From Dacryopinax spathularia (taxonomy: Eukaryota; Basidiomycota; Dacrymycetes; Dacrymycetales; Dacrymycetaceae), in NCBI GenBank assembly GCA_037974965.1, contig JBBPFI010000004.1, positions 1,612,001 to 1,676,000 of the forward strand: a stretch of 64,000 nucleotides of DNA. Direction: 5' to 3'. Positions 26,345-38,699 of this stretch are shown here, piece by piece. Position 1 is the stretch's first letter. The number at the start of each line of letters is the position of its first letter. The notes under the pieces are model-generated. The model did no database searches. It was not told the origin of the DNA and saw only the letters and a list, made by a program, of their open reading frames with translations. The position numbers and the translations under genes are program-made.

Positions 26345-27830
26345 ATGTCTACCGTTCGCGTTTCCCGTCCTCCGTAAGTACGAGCCGTGGCTCTGCGTTC
26401 AAGTAGCGCTAATGCCATGAGAAGTCCCTGCCGAGCAGAACACGTCGGCTCCCTCCTCCGCCCTCCCCCGCTCCTATCCGCCTTCCTGCAGCACGCGCAA
26501 GGCTCCCTCCCCACCCTTGCTCTGGAGAGCGAGATCAACCGCTCAATCGAGCAGATCGTCCGCTTCCAACAAAGGCTAGGGTGTAAATGTATAACGGACG
26601 GGGAGTTTGGGAGGTATATGTTCTACGATGGGTTCTTTGATGGGCTTGAGGGGATGGTTAGGGTCGAGCCGGATAGAGGGCTGTTTCAGGATTGTGCGTC
26701 TTCCCGTCCTCCCTTTTCCCTTCCTCTCTTCCTTCTCTTCTTTGTCTTTCTCCTTCTCCTCGTCCGTTCCTGGCAGAGTGCCCAGGGAGCGAGGCTGAGT
26801 CGGGACAGGGCTCCCGCACTATGCGAGATACAAGAGAGGCGAAGGCGACTGGACACCCGTCAAGACGTACCAAGCCCAATCCAAAGTCGGAGCCAGCACG
26901 CACCAGTACGTCAAATGGTTCGAGAGCATCAAGCAATACATCCCTCCCGACGAGGTCCGGTTCATAAAGATGACGACCATTTCACCCGAATGTGCGTCCC
27001 TTCCTCTTCTATTTCCGAAAGTGGTTCTGGATAGGAGCTGATGAGTGGGGAGGGAAGGGTACCACTTTATAATGGGCTCGAACGCCTACACCTCTTCTGC
27101 GTACGCGAACGACGAGGAGTATCTTGCCGATGTCGCCCGTGCATATCGGCGCGAGCTGGCAGCGCTGTACGAAGCAGGCTGCCGGAATGTGCAGATTGAC
27201 GCTCCCCTCCTCGCCGCCTTCTGCGACCCTTCAACTCGCAGCGCTCTCCAAGCCTCTGGGATAGACCCGGACCAACGGTTGGAGGAGTATATCGGCCTCT
27301 TTAATGAGTGCTTGAAAGGCCGGCAGGAGGAGCTGAAGGGCATGACCGTCGGAGTCCATTTGTGTAGAGGGAACAGCCAAGGAAAGGGGTTCTACGAAGG
27401 CGGCTACGGAGCGATCGCCCGCCGGCTGTTTGAGCGACTTGACGTGGACTGCTTCTACCTCGAATGTGCGTCCCGTCACTTCTGTTTTTCTGCTCAGAGG
27501 AAGAGAGAAAGCTGACGAGAGGAGGGGGCAGTTGATACCCCTCGAGCTGGGACGTTGGAGCCGCTCCGCCATTTCCCGAAGAACAAAGTAGCAGTCCTAG
27601 GACTGATAAGCAGCAAGACCCCGCAGCTGGAAGACAAAGACCACATTATCTCACTTCTTAAAGAGGCGGGCAGGTTGATGGGGGACGAGAAGTTGGAGAG
27701 GGTATGTTTGAGCCCTCAGTGCGGATTCGCTAGTCGGGTCGAGGGGAATCCGGTCACGGACGAGGACATGGAGGCGAAGTTGAGGTTGGTGGCGGATATC
27801 GCTAAGGAAGTATGGGGGACGATGGTCTAG
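26345..27830 (+). CDS. Short MetE-like (cobalamin-independent methionine synthase family) protein, paralog A
   Basis: Belongs to the single-barrel MetE superfamily that moves methyl groups to a zinc-bound thiol; the actual substrate is not known. Exons join at sites shared with the two paralogs at 37.4 and 40.5 kb. The start is MSTVRVSRPP, then RAEHVGSLLRPPPLL, CITDGEFGRYMFYDGFFDGL, ALYEAGCRNVQIDAPLLAAF, VHLCRGN, FYLEYDTPRAG and LSPQCGFASRVEGN. The likely zinc ligands, the HxC pair in VHLCRGN, Glu in YLE and Cys in QCG, are all present. The third exon start is ambiguous (acceptor near 26800-26815). It is the most diverged of the three, and its middle region is hard to align with the others by eye. 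It has a TATA box close to the start, which suggests regulated expression. Confidence 0.85.
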
Positions 27831-28769
27831 CTTTTCTTTATTTTTGGGGGGCGAACGTGTGTGCATGAATAAGTCGAAATGAATATCAAGGGTTGGATGG
27901 GTTGACATATATAGTCATTGACAGAGATTCACGAGCTGAGAAGATGGCTCCACTTCCGCCGCAGCATATCCGGTGGTCCAGCGAGCAGAACGTATCCAGT
28001 GAGTAAAGACAGAGGTGCCTTTTCAGTCCAGGCAGAGCCAGCGATCGATATAGACGACCTGAGCGGCGCCAGATATGAAGGTCGATGGGAGACAGGAGAG
28101 AAACGCGAAGGAGTTGTTAAAGCCGAAACGCGGAAATGCTGTGAGTCGAACAACAACAGGAGCGGATCAGGCCAGTTGTTGTACCAGGAGCCCCCAGAGT
28201 CACGGCTGACAGTTGCTTGATCTGATTCAGACAAAGGAACGGCGTTGTTGCTCTCTCAACTCTGTCTCTGATGGTTGAACTCAAGAGTTGATTGTGATGA
28301 ACGGTGATTGTTGAAGATGAAACACCCCTCAGAAGCGCGGAACGATCGGCCGCATTCCCTCGCTTCTTCCACCCGGCACGGTATGGGCGGGTCTTCTGTG
28401 TGGGTTGAACGGGAGCAAACAAGAAGGGAGCAAAGCAGACGCCACGCGCTGTTCGACCCCCGTTCCCCCGTTCGCTGTGTTCCCCCGGACAGCGCCGATC
28501 GTCCGTTTGTGCGTGTGTCTGTCTGTGCTCGGCCTGCTAGCGGGTCCTTCACCGCTGCACCCCTGCCATCCTCAGTCCTACCTCCCCGTCTCGTGTGCTC
28601 TCCTCTCCTCGCCGGGCTCGTCCCTCCTCTCCTCTGTAGACGCCTACCCTCCCAGAGCAACGAGAACCTCACAGCCTGATCCCCAGGCTAGTGCATGCCA
28701 ACACCCCTCCCTCCTCACGCCAAGCTTTCGCATCATCATATCATCGCATCCTCCAACCCAACCTCAACA
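27831..28769. other. Intergenic / casein kinase leader
   Basis: This 939 bp stretch holds the 3' region of paralog A and then a CT-rich promoter and leader (28450-28769) for casein kinase I. The 28308-28679 open frame is compositional and was not accepted as a gene. Confidence 0.45.
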
Positions 28770-30687
28770 ATGTCGTCCTCCCACCACCATTCCTCAGGCG
28801 GGAATAACGTCGTGGGCGTGCATTACCGTGTGGGGAAAAAGATCGGAGAGGGGTCGTTTGGCGTTATTTTCGAGGGTGCGTTTCCTTTCTACTTAGCGGA
28901 CGCGCTGTGTTGACGCTTGGAATAGGTACGAACCTGCTGAATAACCAGACGGTGGCTATCAAATTCGTACGCTCCTTCCTTCCTTTACTCTATCCGTAAC
29001 CTAACACGACATGTTGTGTAGGAACCGCGAAAATCCGATGCCCCGCAATTACGCGACGAATACCGTTCCTACCGGATCCTCGCGGGCTGTGGTACGTCCC
29101 CCCTCTCTCCCTCTCGCTCTCCCGGCGCGCAGCCGTCCCTGACCCCGCTCCCGCAGTCGGCATACCCCAGGTATACCATTTTGGTCAGGAAGGGCTGCAT
29201 AATATCCTCGTCATCGATTTGCTCGGACCGAGTTTGGAGGATCTGTTCGATATGTGCGGGAGGAAGTTTAGCATCAAGACTGTTTGCATGACTGCGAAGC
29301 AGATGGTGCGCTTCTCTCTTCTCGTCCTCCTTTTTCCTTCATGCAGTAGCGGAGAAGGCTGACACGCTATTGCTCGCGCTCGTAGATCTCCCGCGTGCAA
29401 ACAATACACGACAAGAACCTGATCTACCGCGATATCAAGCCTGACAACTTCCTCATCGGCCGCCCTGGCACAAAAGCAGCCGGGATCATCCACGTCGTCG
29501 ACTTCGGCATGGCGAAGCAGTACCGCGACCCGAAGACGAAGCAGCATATACCCTACCGGGAGCGGAAGAGCCTGAGCGGGACGGCACGGTACATGAGCAT
29601 TAATACCCATTTGGGGAGGGGTGAGTCTCTTCTGTGGCTGTTTCATAAGCTGTCCAGAAGGAAGTACTCACTATCTCCATAAAGAACAATCTCGTCGAGA
29701 TGACTTGGAGGCGCTGGGGCATGTGTTTATGTACTTCCTGAGAGGAGGCTTGCCCTGGCAGGGGTTGAAGGCAGCGACGAACAAGCAAAAGTACGAGAAG
29801 ATTGGAGAGAAGAAGCAGACGACGCCTATCAAGGAGCTCTGCGAGGGGTTCCCAGGTGCGACTGCTCCTTCCACTGTTGTCGCTCTGCTTAGCTCACCCG
29901 TGTGCAGAGGAATTCGGCATCTACCTGAATTATGTCCGCAAGCTTGGGTTTGAGGAGAACCCGGACTACGATTTCCTTCGGGAACTGTTCACCAAGGTGC
30001 TGAAGAACCTCGGCGAGCAGGAAGATGGCGTGTATGATTGGAACTTGCTCAACGGTGGCAAGGGCTGGGAGGCGAGTGCTGTACGTGTCTCTCGTTCACC
30101 ACTTCGCCGCATTTATGCTAATCCTCGCGCGTTTTCAGACAAGCACCCACCCAGACGCCCGTGCACACAGACAGACGCGCGCCTCCGCCGACCCCCGCGC
30201 CCACCGCTCTTCGCAACAGCAGCTCGGTCCCCCACCAGCGCTCAACACCGGTGTAGTTCCCCCCTCACCAGCCCTAGTCCGACACGGCAGCAAGCAGCGC
30301 AAGCCTCCCGCGTCCGCCGCTGCCCAAGTTGGCGTCGCAGCTCCATCCCCGTCACGCAGGCAAAGCGCGCAACAGTCCTCTCCTCACCCTTATGCCACCG
30401 CAGCGATCCACGGAGGGTCGGACTACCCGCACACGCGGTCCAATACCGCAGAAGCGATGTACGACCCCACTACCGGTGGCTACCCCGGTACACCCACCGG
30501 CGGGCGCGGACCCAGCGCTCTGGGACCGAATGCGGGCAGTACGGGTGCGCTCACCCCGCCCGTGCTGACGCAGAGACAGGCGCAGGGCAGAGGGATGGTC
30601 GCCAATGGGGATTATATGGAGCAGCAGCAAGAGGACGAGCATCGCAAGTTGTCCTTCTGGCAGATCTTGACCTGTCGGTGCGGATGA
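28770..30687 (+). CDS. Casein kinase I, YCK/CK1-gamma type
   Basis: Ser/Thr kinase that in fungi acts at the plasma membrane in morphogenesis, endocytosis and nutrient sensing. About eight short introns interrupt the kinase part. Motifs run in order: [12 protein letters not shown] (glycine loop), TVAIKFEPRK (beta-3 Lys), [10 protein letters not shown] (catalytic loop), [11 protein letters not shown] and the CK1 hallmark [40 protein letters not shown] and [16 protein letters not shown]. After the kinase domain comes a roughly 200-residue Gln/Pro/Ser/Gly-rich tail ending [12 protein letters not shown]. The two end cysteines probably take palmitate, as in yeast Yck1/Yck2, which end in a Cys pair. 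Start 28770 sits just before a Ser/His-rich leader. Confidence 0.95.
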
Positions 30688-32028
30688 TCGTTGCCCGACC
30701 TCAATCCCTGGTCGTGGCACCCCAACACGACGTCGACGTCGACGAAAAGAAGAACAGAGGAGGATATATCCGAGTATTGGACAAAGTATATGAAACGCCC
30801 CGCCGAGCGCACCTCCACAAATGACAAAATACGCGGACAAACAGCCCAGGCCTGGTTGGTCACCCGTATTTTGGAAGGCATCGGCCAAGAATAACGACCT
30901 TTTTCCTCCCTTTTTCCATCGCAACTGCACCCTCATTATTCACTGTCTTTTCCTGCATAACTCTGCCCGCGCCTGCTCAGCCCAGTTCAGCTAAACCCCA
31001 TCAGCCTATCAACAACCCGATAATGATCCTTTGCTGCTCCGCTTTCCTCCACCCAATCATTGGCACATCCCCCGACCTACCGCGACCTCCCCTTTCCCGT
31101 CCGATCTGTTGGACATTCGGCCCTCGCTTGTCCTGGAGCCTGCATACCTCTTCCTATTCATCTTCCGATTCCTTTCCCCCTTTTTTCTTCTTAGTTGGTT
31201 GGTCGCGCTTCGTGGTCCGCTTGCGTTGTATAATCCCTTTTTGGGGGGTAGTGATGATGCATTGATTGCGGGACACTCTGCGTGCGCGTTGGTTGCATGT
31301 CTGTTCGATGAACGCATACCCGCAGGTTCGGACTGTCTCTCTGTGATCACAGCACGGGTCGTCCGCTACGGCCAGCTGCCGTAAACGTCATGCCGTCACA
31401 TTCCTCCGCATACGGGATGTCTTGGATACGGGCTTCTGGGTATGATGTCTCGCACGCCTGGTAGTCCCCTACACAACACCCCCTCCCACTCAGCGCCGGC
31501 TAGCAGCTGCGAAAAGCCGACTCACGTCTGCATATATTTCGGCTCCAAGGGGCGTGCTTATCCGAGCGCGAGATGCCGGTGTCTCGTTACCCGGATGCGG
31601 AGGAGCGCATCGTGTCTCACTTATGCGGCCTTCCGGGACGCGAGACGCGAGACGCGTATTCATGTCTCACAGTCCGACAATGACCCTCTCTATCGCAGAG
31701 CGAGACAACAGACCATGTCTCGCCCCGTCTGGATGCCTATCCCAAGACAGGCGCCCGCCTCACGGACTTGACGGGCAGAGGCAGGGCTGGCTGCTATCCG
31801 GCGCTGTCTTCCCTCTGCAGGTGGGGTGTATGCGGCTGCTTAGGCTGGAGGTGGTCTCGTCTGCTCTCTGGGAGTGTCCTTGAAAGGGCATGGGGGTGCG
31901 AGGGATGGTATATAACCACCCCTCTCAATCGCCGAAAATGAGAACTATCAGCACCGTAGACCGCCTCCCCCGCACACCCAGCCCAACCAGCCAGCACAAC
32001 CGACAACCTTCCTACGAACCAAGCCACG
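30688..32028. promoter_or_regulatory. Long intergenic promoter with GTCTC cluster and TATA box
   Basis: This 1.34 kb stretch holds the casein kinase 3' region and then the promoter of the His-rich secreted protein. Nine GTCTC/GAGAC cores fall between 31446 and 31859, most as TGTCTCG, TGTCTCA or CGAGAC (starts near 31446, 31580, 31613, 31641, 31648, 31663, 31701, 31716, 31853). A TATATAA box lies at 31909-31915, 114 bp before the ATG. No protein-coding or RNA gene was recognised. Confidence 0.6.
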
Positions 32029-33345
32029 ATGCACCCCACCATCACCCTCCCCCTCTTCGCGCTCCTCGCTCTGGCCAGCCCGGCGTTGTCAAACCCCGTC
32101 CAACCTCCCATCCCGCAGCTTGCTGGATCTGGCATCCAGAGGCTGAATCATACGCATCCGGAGCCGCAGCTCGTCACTCCTCCCCAACCTTCTCCGCTCG
32201 AGGAGCAGTTAGCCGCCCAGCCGGACGAGCAGGAAGCTGAGCCGAGCTCCTTCTCCTCCTCTTCATCCCCCACCACCTCCCCTCCCGAGGCTAGCACATC
32301 CCCCACCCCCACCCCAACACCCGCGCCCTCCCCCTCCCCCAGCACGCAGCCCGACTCAACCGAATCCTCAACCAGCACCACAACATGGGACGGCACATTC
32401 CGCGGTGCCGGCAAACCCCCCTCCAACCGCCCGCACGGGACGAACTTCGGCCCTGCAAATGTGCCGCTGTACGAGAGTGTGCCTGTTTCGCCTAATGCGT
32501 GGCCGGTTGCGCAGGTTGATGAGGGGAGGGAGGGGGTTGATGGGTCGTTGGGAGATGTGGCGGCTTCTTCTTCTGCTGCTTCTGACGTTTTGCCCACTGG
32601 CGGCTCGACGGCTGGGACTGGCGGTTCCGTACCGTCTGCACCGGGCGCAACTACCGCTGTCGGTGATGCGGCGGACACAAGTGGCTCGACAGCGCAGGAC
32701 GCAGCAGGCCCTATGAACATCGTCCGGGGCTGGCAATCCCGGCCCAGGAAGCGGACAGCCTGCAAGCGCGCCCCTTCCACCAGCAACGAGGACGACTCGG
32801 CTCTAGCAGCTGGAAGGCTTGAGGCCGTGCATAGTCCCACGGTTCCCCTCACTCATGGGCACACCCACACTCCCTCCCTTTCCCTTCCTCACGCTCACAC
32901 CCACACCCCTTATATTCCTGCCTCGGAGGCGACCAACACGAGGCATCAGTCTCATTCTTCGACCCATACTCGCTCCCACCACATGCGCCCGACTGGCTCG
33001 AGTGGCGCGGCTTCTCGCAGGGCGGAAGATCACCTCTTCGGTCCGCACTCTACCACCACCACCAGCAGCAGCACCAGCCCGACCACCACCACCACTTCAT
33101 TCACTTCGACCCACACCCATCACTCCCACTCCCACTCCAGTGCGCAGGACACCGAAACCCACTCCCACCACGCCCCCGGAGGCGCAGAAGCGCACGAGAC
33201 TGGCTCTCACACTTCCCATACCTCCCATTCTTCTCATACCTGGTCGAGGACGCATACCTGGACACGCTCCGAGAGCGGCCGCAGGGGTAAGATGACGCCC
33301 ACTGCGCGAGAGGGGAAGGATGCGGTAGCTACGCAGAGTGTTTGA
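32029..33345 (+). CDS. Secreted Ser/Thr/Pro- and His-rich protein of unknown function
   Basis: A single uninterrupted exon of 438 residues, unusual in this intron-rich window. Residues 1-21 form a clear signal peptide (hydrophobic core LPLFALLALASPALS, cleavage likely before NPVQ). The mature protein has no recognisable globular domain. First comes a Ser/Thr/Pro region, then an Ala/Gly/Ser region. A dibasic patch (PRKRTACKR, about residue 240) could be cut by a Kex2-like protease. The last 160 residues are dominated by His with Thr/Ser (THTHHSHSHSS, THSHHAPGG). One NHT glycosylation site lies near residue 40, and many Ser/Thr could carry O-mannose. There is only one Cys and no GPI tail. His richness suggests metal binding or a cell-surface role, which is inference. 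A TATA box and a dense GTCTC cluster upstream suggest strong regulation. Confidence 0.75.
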   Translation: MHPTITLPLFALLALASPALSNPVQPPIPQLAGSGIQRLNHTHPEPQLVTPPQPSPLEEQLAAQPDEQEAEPSSFSSSSSPTTSPPEASTSPTPTPTPAPSPSPSTQPDSTESSTSTTTWDGTFRGAGKPPSNRPHGTNFGPANVPLYESVPVSPNAWPVAQVDEGREGVDGSLGDVAASSSAASDVLPTGGSTAGTGGSVPSAPGATTAVGDAADTSGSTAQDAAGPMNIVRGWQSRPRKRTACKRAPSTSNEDDSALAAGRLEAVHSPTVPLTHGHTHTPSLSLPHAHTHTPYIPASEATNTRHQSHSSTHTRSHHMRPTGSSGAASRRAEDHLFGPHSTTTTSSSTSPTTTTTSFTSTHTHHSHSHSSAQDTETHSHHAPGGAEAHETGSHTSHTSHSSHTWSRTHTWTRSESGRRGKMTPTAREGKDAVATQSV

Positions 33346-33804
33346 TCTTCTTTTTTCCTTGGGATAAGATGTAGCGATAGAACCTGTACACTAGAAAAAT
33401 GGGGAATAAACCAATACCTTCCAATTCCACATAACGCCCAGTACTCCCGCAAGTGCCCCTCATGCAAAACAGGAAATAAGTTGGCAAGTCATCGAACCAA
33501 AACGTCCGCGATCCGGGGCGATCAGAAGATGTCGGAACCCGCTGTGATCGATCGCGCGGCGATCATCCCGATCATCCCGGCCCCGCATCCCACGTCCGGT
33601 TAAAGCGCGAATTCACATGCGGACGCGAACCCCCGCGTTCGGCGTCTCCCGTCCCTTCGTGCCTTCGTTCCCTTTAAGGTCACCCCACCCACCCAGCTCA
33701 TCCTTCCTCTCTGCTATAGTACAGCTCATCGACCCCGCGTCTCCCCCTCACCATCTTACCTCCCCACTTCCCAGCGTAGTCAACAGAGAGAGAGAGAAAG
33801 GAAG
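33346..33804. promoter_or_regulatory. Acyl-CoA dehydrogenase promoter with GATC cluster
   Basis: This 459 bp stretch contains six GATC sites within 64 bp (33510, 33520, 33546, 33550, 33561, 33570), including a direct repeat of CGATCATCC. Pyrimidine-rich sequence follows up to the start codon. No gene was seen. Confidence 0.5.
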
Positions 33805-35624
33805 ATGCTCCCCCGACTCGCTCGCTCATCACATAGATCAAGCGCACTCCGCTCGCTTGGCCATGTAACGAGGACAAGCAGACGGACGTTCGCTACTCCC
33901 TCACAGGGTGGGGAAGGGCAGGTCTCGTTCGCTTTATCGGAAGAACAACAGTCGATCCAAGGTACGCCTCCCTCGCCCTTCCCGCTCATCCCGTCCGCAC
34001 CGCCCTTCTTCTTTCCAAGGCAGGACACGGGAGCTAAGCTAACGGGTTCGCCCAGACCTCGCACGCCGATTCGCCCGCGAGGAGATCGTCCCCGTCGCGG
34101 CGGAATACGACCGCTCGATGGCCTACCCCTGGCCGATCCTCAAAAAGGCACACGAAGCCGGTCTGCTCAATCTCCACGTTCCCGAAGAGGTGCGCTCCTT
34201 CCCTCTTCTCCCCTCCACCTCTTCCCCTCTGTAGACCATGCTGACAAGAGAGTAGTACGGCGGCCCCGGCTTGCCGCTCATGACGTGTGCGCTGGTGTCG
34301 GAGGAAATCGCCTATGGGTGCACGGGGATCCAGACTGCTATGGAGGCGATTGGGCTTGCTGAGGCTCCGTTGATCGTTGCTGGCAGCGAGGAGCTGAAGA
34401 GAAAGTATTTGGGACGGATGACGGAGGAGCCGTTGGTCGCTGCTTATGGTGTGGTGCGTCCCCTTTCTCCACTGCCTTCCCCCATAACCAAAGAGCTGAT
34501 GTGAATCACTGTTGCGTAGACCGAGCCCGGAGCAGGATCGGACGTCGCTGGGATCAAAACTACCGCTCGAAAGGAAGGCGACTCCTACATCCTCAACGGC
34601 ACAAAAATGTGGATCACCAACGCCGGCCACGCCAACTGGTTCTTCGTCCTCGCCCTCACCAACCCCCAGGCCAAGCCGAGCCAAGCAATGACGGGGTTCA
34701 TAGTCGACGCCGACACCCCGGGCATCCACTTGGGGAAGAAAGAGATAAACATGGGCCAGCGATGCAGCGATACCCGGATGGTCACGTTTGAGGATGTGGT
34801 CGTGCCGGGCACGAATGTGGTGGGCAGGGAGGGGGAGGGGTTTAAGGTCGCTATGAAGGCTTTTGATGTTACGAGGCCGCTTGTGAGTAGTGCGGCGGTC
34901 GGGTTGGCGCAGAGGGCGATGGAGGAGGCGGTGAGGTATGCGCAGGAGAGGAAGGTGCGCGCTCGTCCTTCTTACTTTCTTTCCCTCTACCTCTACCTCT
35001 GCCTGTCCTTCCCTCCATCCCTTGCTCCTTCTTATGTCTCTTCACCCTGTCTCCCCCTCCGCCGTTGTGTGCGTGCTTTGGATGATGGCTGAACCCGCGC
35101 ATAGACGATGGGGAAGGCCATTATTGAACATCAAGCAGTCGCGTTCATTCTGGCAGACATGGCGATCCAAACTGAAGCGGCGCGGAACTTGGTTTGGAAG
35201 AGCGCTTGGACGAAGGATGCTGGGTTACCAAACAGTGCGTCTCCCTTACTCCTTCCTTCCCTTCTTCTCCTTCCATTCTCTCTCTTCCACGTTTACTTCC
35301 TCCCTTTCACTTCCTCCTCGCATCAGTTCTTTCCCTTCTTGCCGTCGCTCACTCGCTCCCCCCTCCGCTTCCGCCGGCTCGCGCTAACGCCCTCGCTTCC
35401 CCCCAGCCTTCTACGCCTCCATAGCGAAAACGTTCGCCTCCCGGACAGCAGTCGAGAACGCGAACCAAGCCGTCCAAGTCTTCGGCGGCGCGGGGTTCAA
35501 CACCGAGTACCCCGTCGAGAAGCTGTATAGGGACAGTAAGATCTTCGAGCTGTACGAGGGGACGAGTCAGATCCAGCGGTTGGTCATTTCGCGGTCTTTG
35601 CCGGGGCTGTACCCTGCAGCCTGA
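33805..35624 (+). CDS. Mitochondrial acyl-CoA dehydrogenase (medium-chain type)
   Basis: FAD enzyme that performs the first oxidation step of acyl-CoA breakdown. The Arg/Ser-rich start ([16 protein letters not shown], then RRTFATPSQ) is a typical mitochondrial presequence, so matrix location is inferred. Exons join through short introns with GTGCG donors. Blocks include [39 protein letters not shown] and [16 protein letters not shown] (flavin and substrate contacts), [40 protein letters not shown] and [18 protein letters not shown]. The Glu in YEGTSQIQR is at the position of the catalytic base of medium-chain dehydrogenases. This points to beta-oxidation in mitochondria. Chain-length specificity cannot be fixed by eye. 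Confidence 0.93.
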
Positions 35625-35900
35625 ACTGCCTCTGGGGTTTGTGGGTCGCAGCTGGAGGGTCGAGACGGGGTATGACGCAGGAGCTATATGGCAGAGGATC
35701 TTGTATGACTAGCAGTGTAATCCATACCGCCGCACAGACATCGGGCAGATCACGCACAGACATACAACGTATCACATGATCGAATAGCATATGATACAGT
35801 ACATGCACCTCAGCGCTAAGCGCGTATGGCGCTATAGCGGGAGCGAAGGGGTATCCCAGAGGAAACATGCAACAATAAGGGGAAACGAAACGAAACGAGT

Positions 35901-36857
<957 letters not shown>

Positions 36858-37362
36858 TATTGTGCTTTGGATAATATAGATGCTAGATGTATGCGCAGTA
36901 GTAGACAAGGACGATGCTAAGCAAGCAGATGCACTTGAAGCAGTGAAGTAAGAAACAGAATATCGAACCGGTCGAAGTTGGACGACTGTGAGATTCGGTC
37001 GTCGACGCACACGTCGCCCGCCGTTTCGAGGCGAGCGCCGACCCGCGCCGATAGGGCACAGCCACGCGGAATATCTCCTCCTCACTCGGACTTACTTCCC
37101 ACCTAGTTCGCGGCTCTTGCTGGCAGATAGTCGTTCTGTGGAAACGCGAGCAAGATAGTTCAACAGAATTCAGTTGATGAATTCTCCCTATGCCTAAGAT
37201 ACAAAGAGTCGATCCAGGTCATCGTCGCACAGCACAAGTTACACCAACCCAATAGACGTCCCTCTCTCTTCATCATCAGCTTCTCATGCATGCCAAAAAG
37301 TTGTCATTCCCTCTCAAACCAGTTGAAGGTCTTCAGTTCATTTCGTTGAGTTCTTTGTGATT
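36858..37362. other. Rab6 promoter and MetE-like paralog C 3' flank
   Basis: This 505 bp stretch holds the Rab6 promoter/leader and the 3' region of paralog C, both transcribed on the minus strand. No gene was recognised. Confidence 0.45.
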
Positions 37363-38699
37363 TTACCAGACAGTGGTGCCGAACACTTCGGTGGCGATGT
37401 CCGCGACCAGCTTGAGCTTCTTCTCCATGTCGTCTTCGTTCACCAGGTTGCCCTCGATGTGCGACGCGAACCCGCACTGCGGGGAAATGGCGATCCGCTC
37501 GAGCTTGGGGTCGTCCATGTACTTGGCTGCCTCGTGGATACGCGCGATGACCTCGTTCTTGTCCTCGAGCTTGGGCACCTTGGACGAGATCAAGCCCAGG
37601 ACGACCTGCTTGTGCTTGGGCAGCTCCTTGAGCGGCTCGAACCCTCCCGCGCGCGGCGTGTCGTACTCGAGGTAGTAGAAGTCCGCGTTGAGCTCGTTGA
37701 AGAGCTTGACGGCGATGGCGTCGTATCCTCCCTCGGAGAAATGCACGCCGTCCTTGAAGTTACCACGGCAGAGATGGAGGCCGACGGAGAAATCGGGCTT
37801 CTTGGTCGCCAAGCAGTCGTTGTACAGCTGGATATAGCTGTCCAGCAGCTTCTCCGGGTCGTCCCCGACGGCCTTGAGGCCCTCGATCATCGACGTGGCG
37901 CAGAAGTAGGCCAGGAGAGGATCGTCGATCTGGATGTTCCGGCAGCCAGCCTCGTACAGCGCGTCGATCTCCTCCCGGTACGCCTTGGCAATGTCCGCAA
38001 AGTACTCAGAGTCGTTCTTGTACACGTCGTGCGAGTAGGCAAACTTGCTGCTGTGGCGGAGATGGTACCCTGTGCTCTGGGTCAGCTCGGAGATCTCAGG
38101 TGAGGTGTAAATTGGAGCGCACACTCAGGAGCGGCCATGGTGATCTTGATGTTCTTGACCTCCTCGGCGGGGACGTCGTTCGCGAGCGCCTTGAACCACG
38201 GCACGTAGCACGGCTTGGTCCTCCTGATCTTGCCAGTGGCGAGGTAGGTCTCACCGCCCTTGAAGCCGAGAGCCTTGAATGCCGCAACGTCAGGAACGTC
38301 TGCTCAGGCCATCAGCAATTACACCGCTGGAGCACAAGCAGCGCACGCACAGTCCATGAAGATGTCCGGGCTCGGGTCCTTGATCAGGGTCATCCCCTCG
38401 AGGTTGTCGAAGAACCCATCGTAGAACATATGCCTGCGGTACTCGCCATCCGTGATCGCCTTGAACCCGAGCTTCTGCTGGAGCTTGACGATCCTGAGCA
38501 CTTCCTCATCCTCAATCTTGGTCAGCTCCTCGCGCGAGATCTCGCCCTTGTCGAGCTTTGTGCGAGCCTCGATGAGGTGTCTGGGTCGCTTGAGGGAGCC
38601 GATGTGCTCGGCGCGGAAGGGCCTGAGATGTGGCGCGTCAGTAGGGCTGCTCTACTGCGACATGGGCTGAGACCGGGACACTCACGGAGGAGGGGCCAT
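37363..38699 (-). CDS. Short MetE-like protein, paralog C
   Basis: Same single-barrel MetE-type family as the genes at 26.3 and 40.5 kb. Four exons; the start at 38699 gives MAPPPPFRAEHIGSLKRPRH across an intron right after MAPPP, exactly as in paralog B. Other introns fall after MD and PE. Blocks: KAITDGEYRRHMFYDGFFDN, DYVPDVAAFKALGFKGGETY, LYEAGCRNIQIDDPLLAYF, VGLHLCRGNFKDG, YYLEYDTPRAGGFEP and SPQCGFASHIEGN. Likely zinc ligands (HxC, Glu, Cys) are intact. Unlike A and B it has no intron after YYLE. Its third codon positions are strongly biased to C/G (for example repeated AAG, GAC, CTC), suggesting high expression. A TATA box on this strand lies at 38834-38840. Substrate unknown; a role in methyl transfer to a thiol is inferred. 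Confidence 0.9.

Noticed and set aside
37357-38103. Long plus-strand open frame (248 codons)
   Set aside because: It is the antisense shadow of MetE-like paralog C, caused by that gene's strong codon bias.
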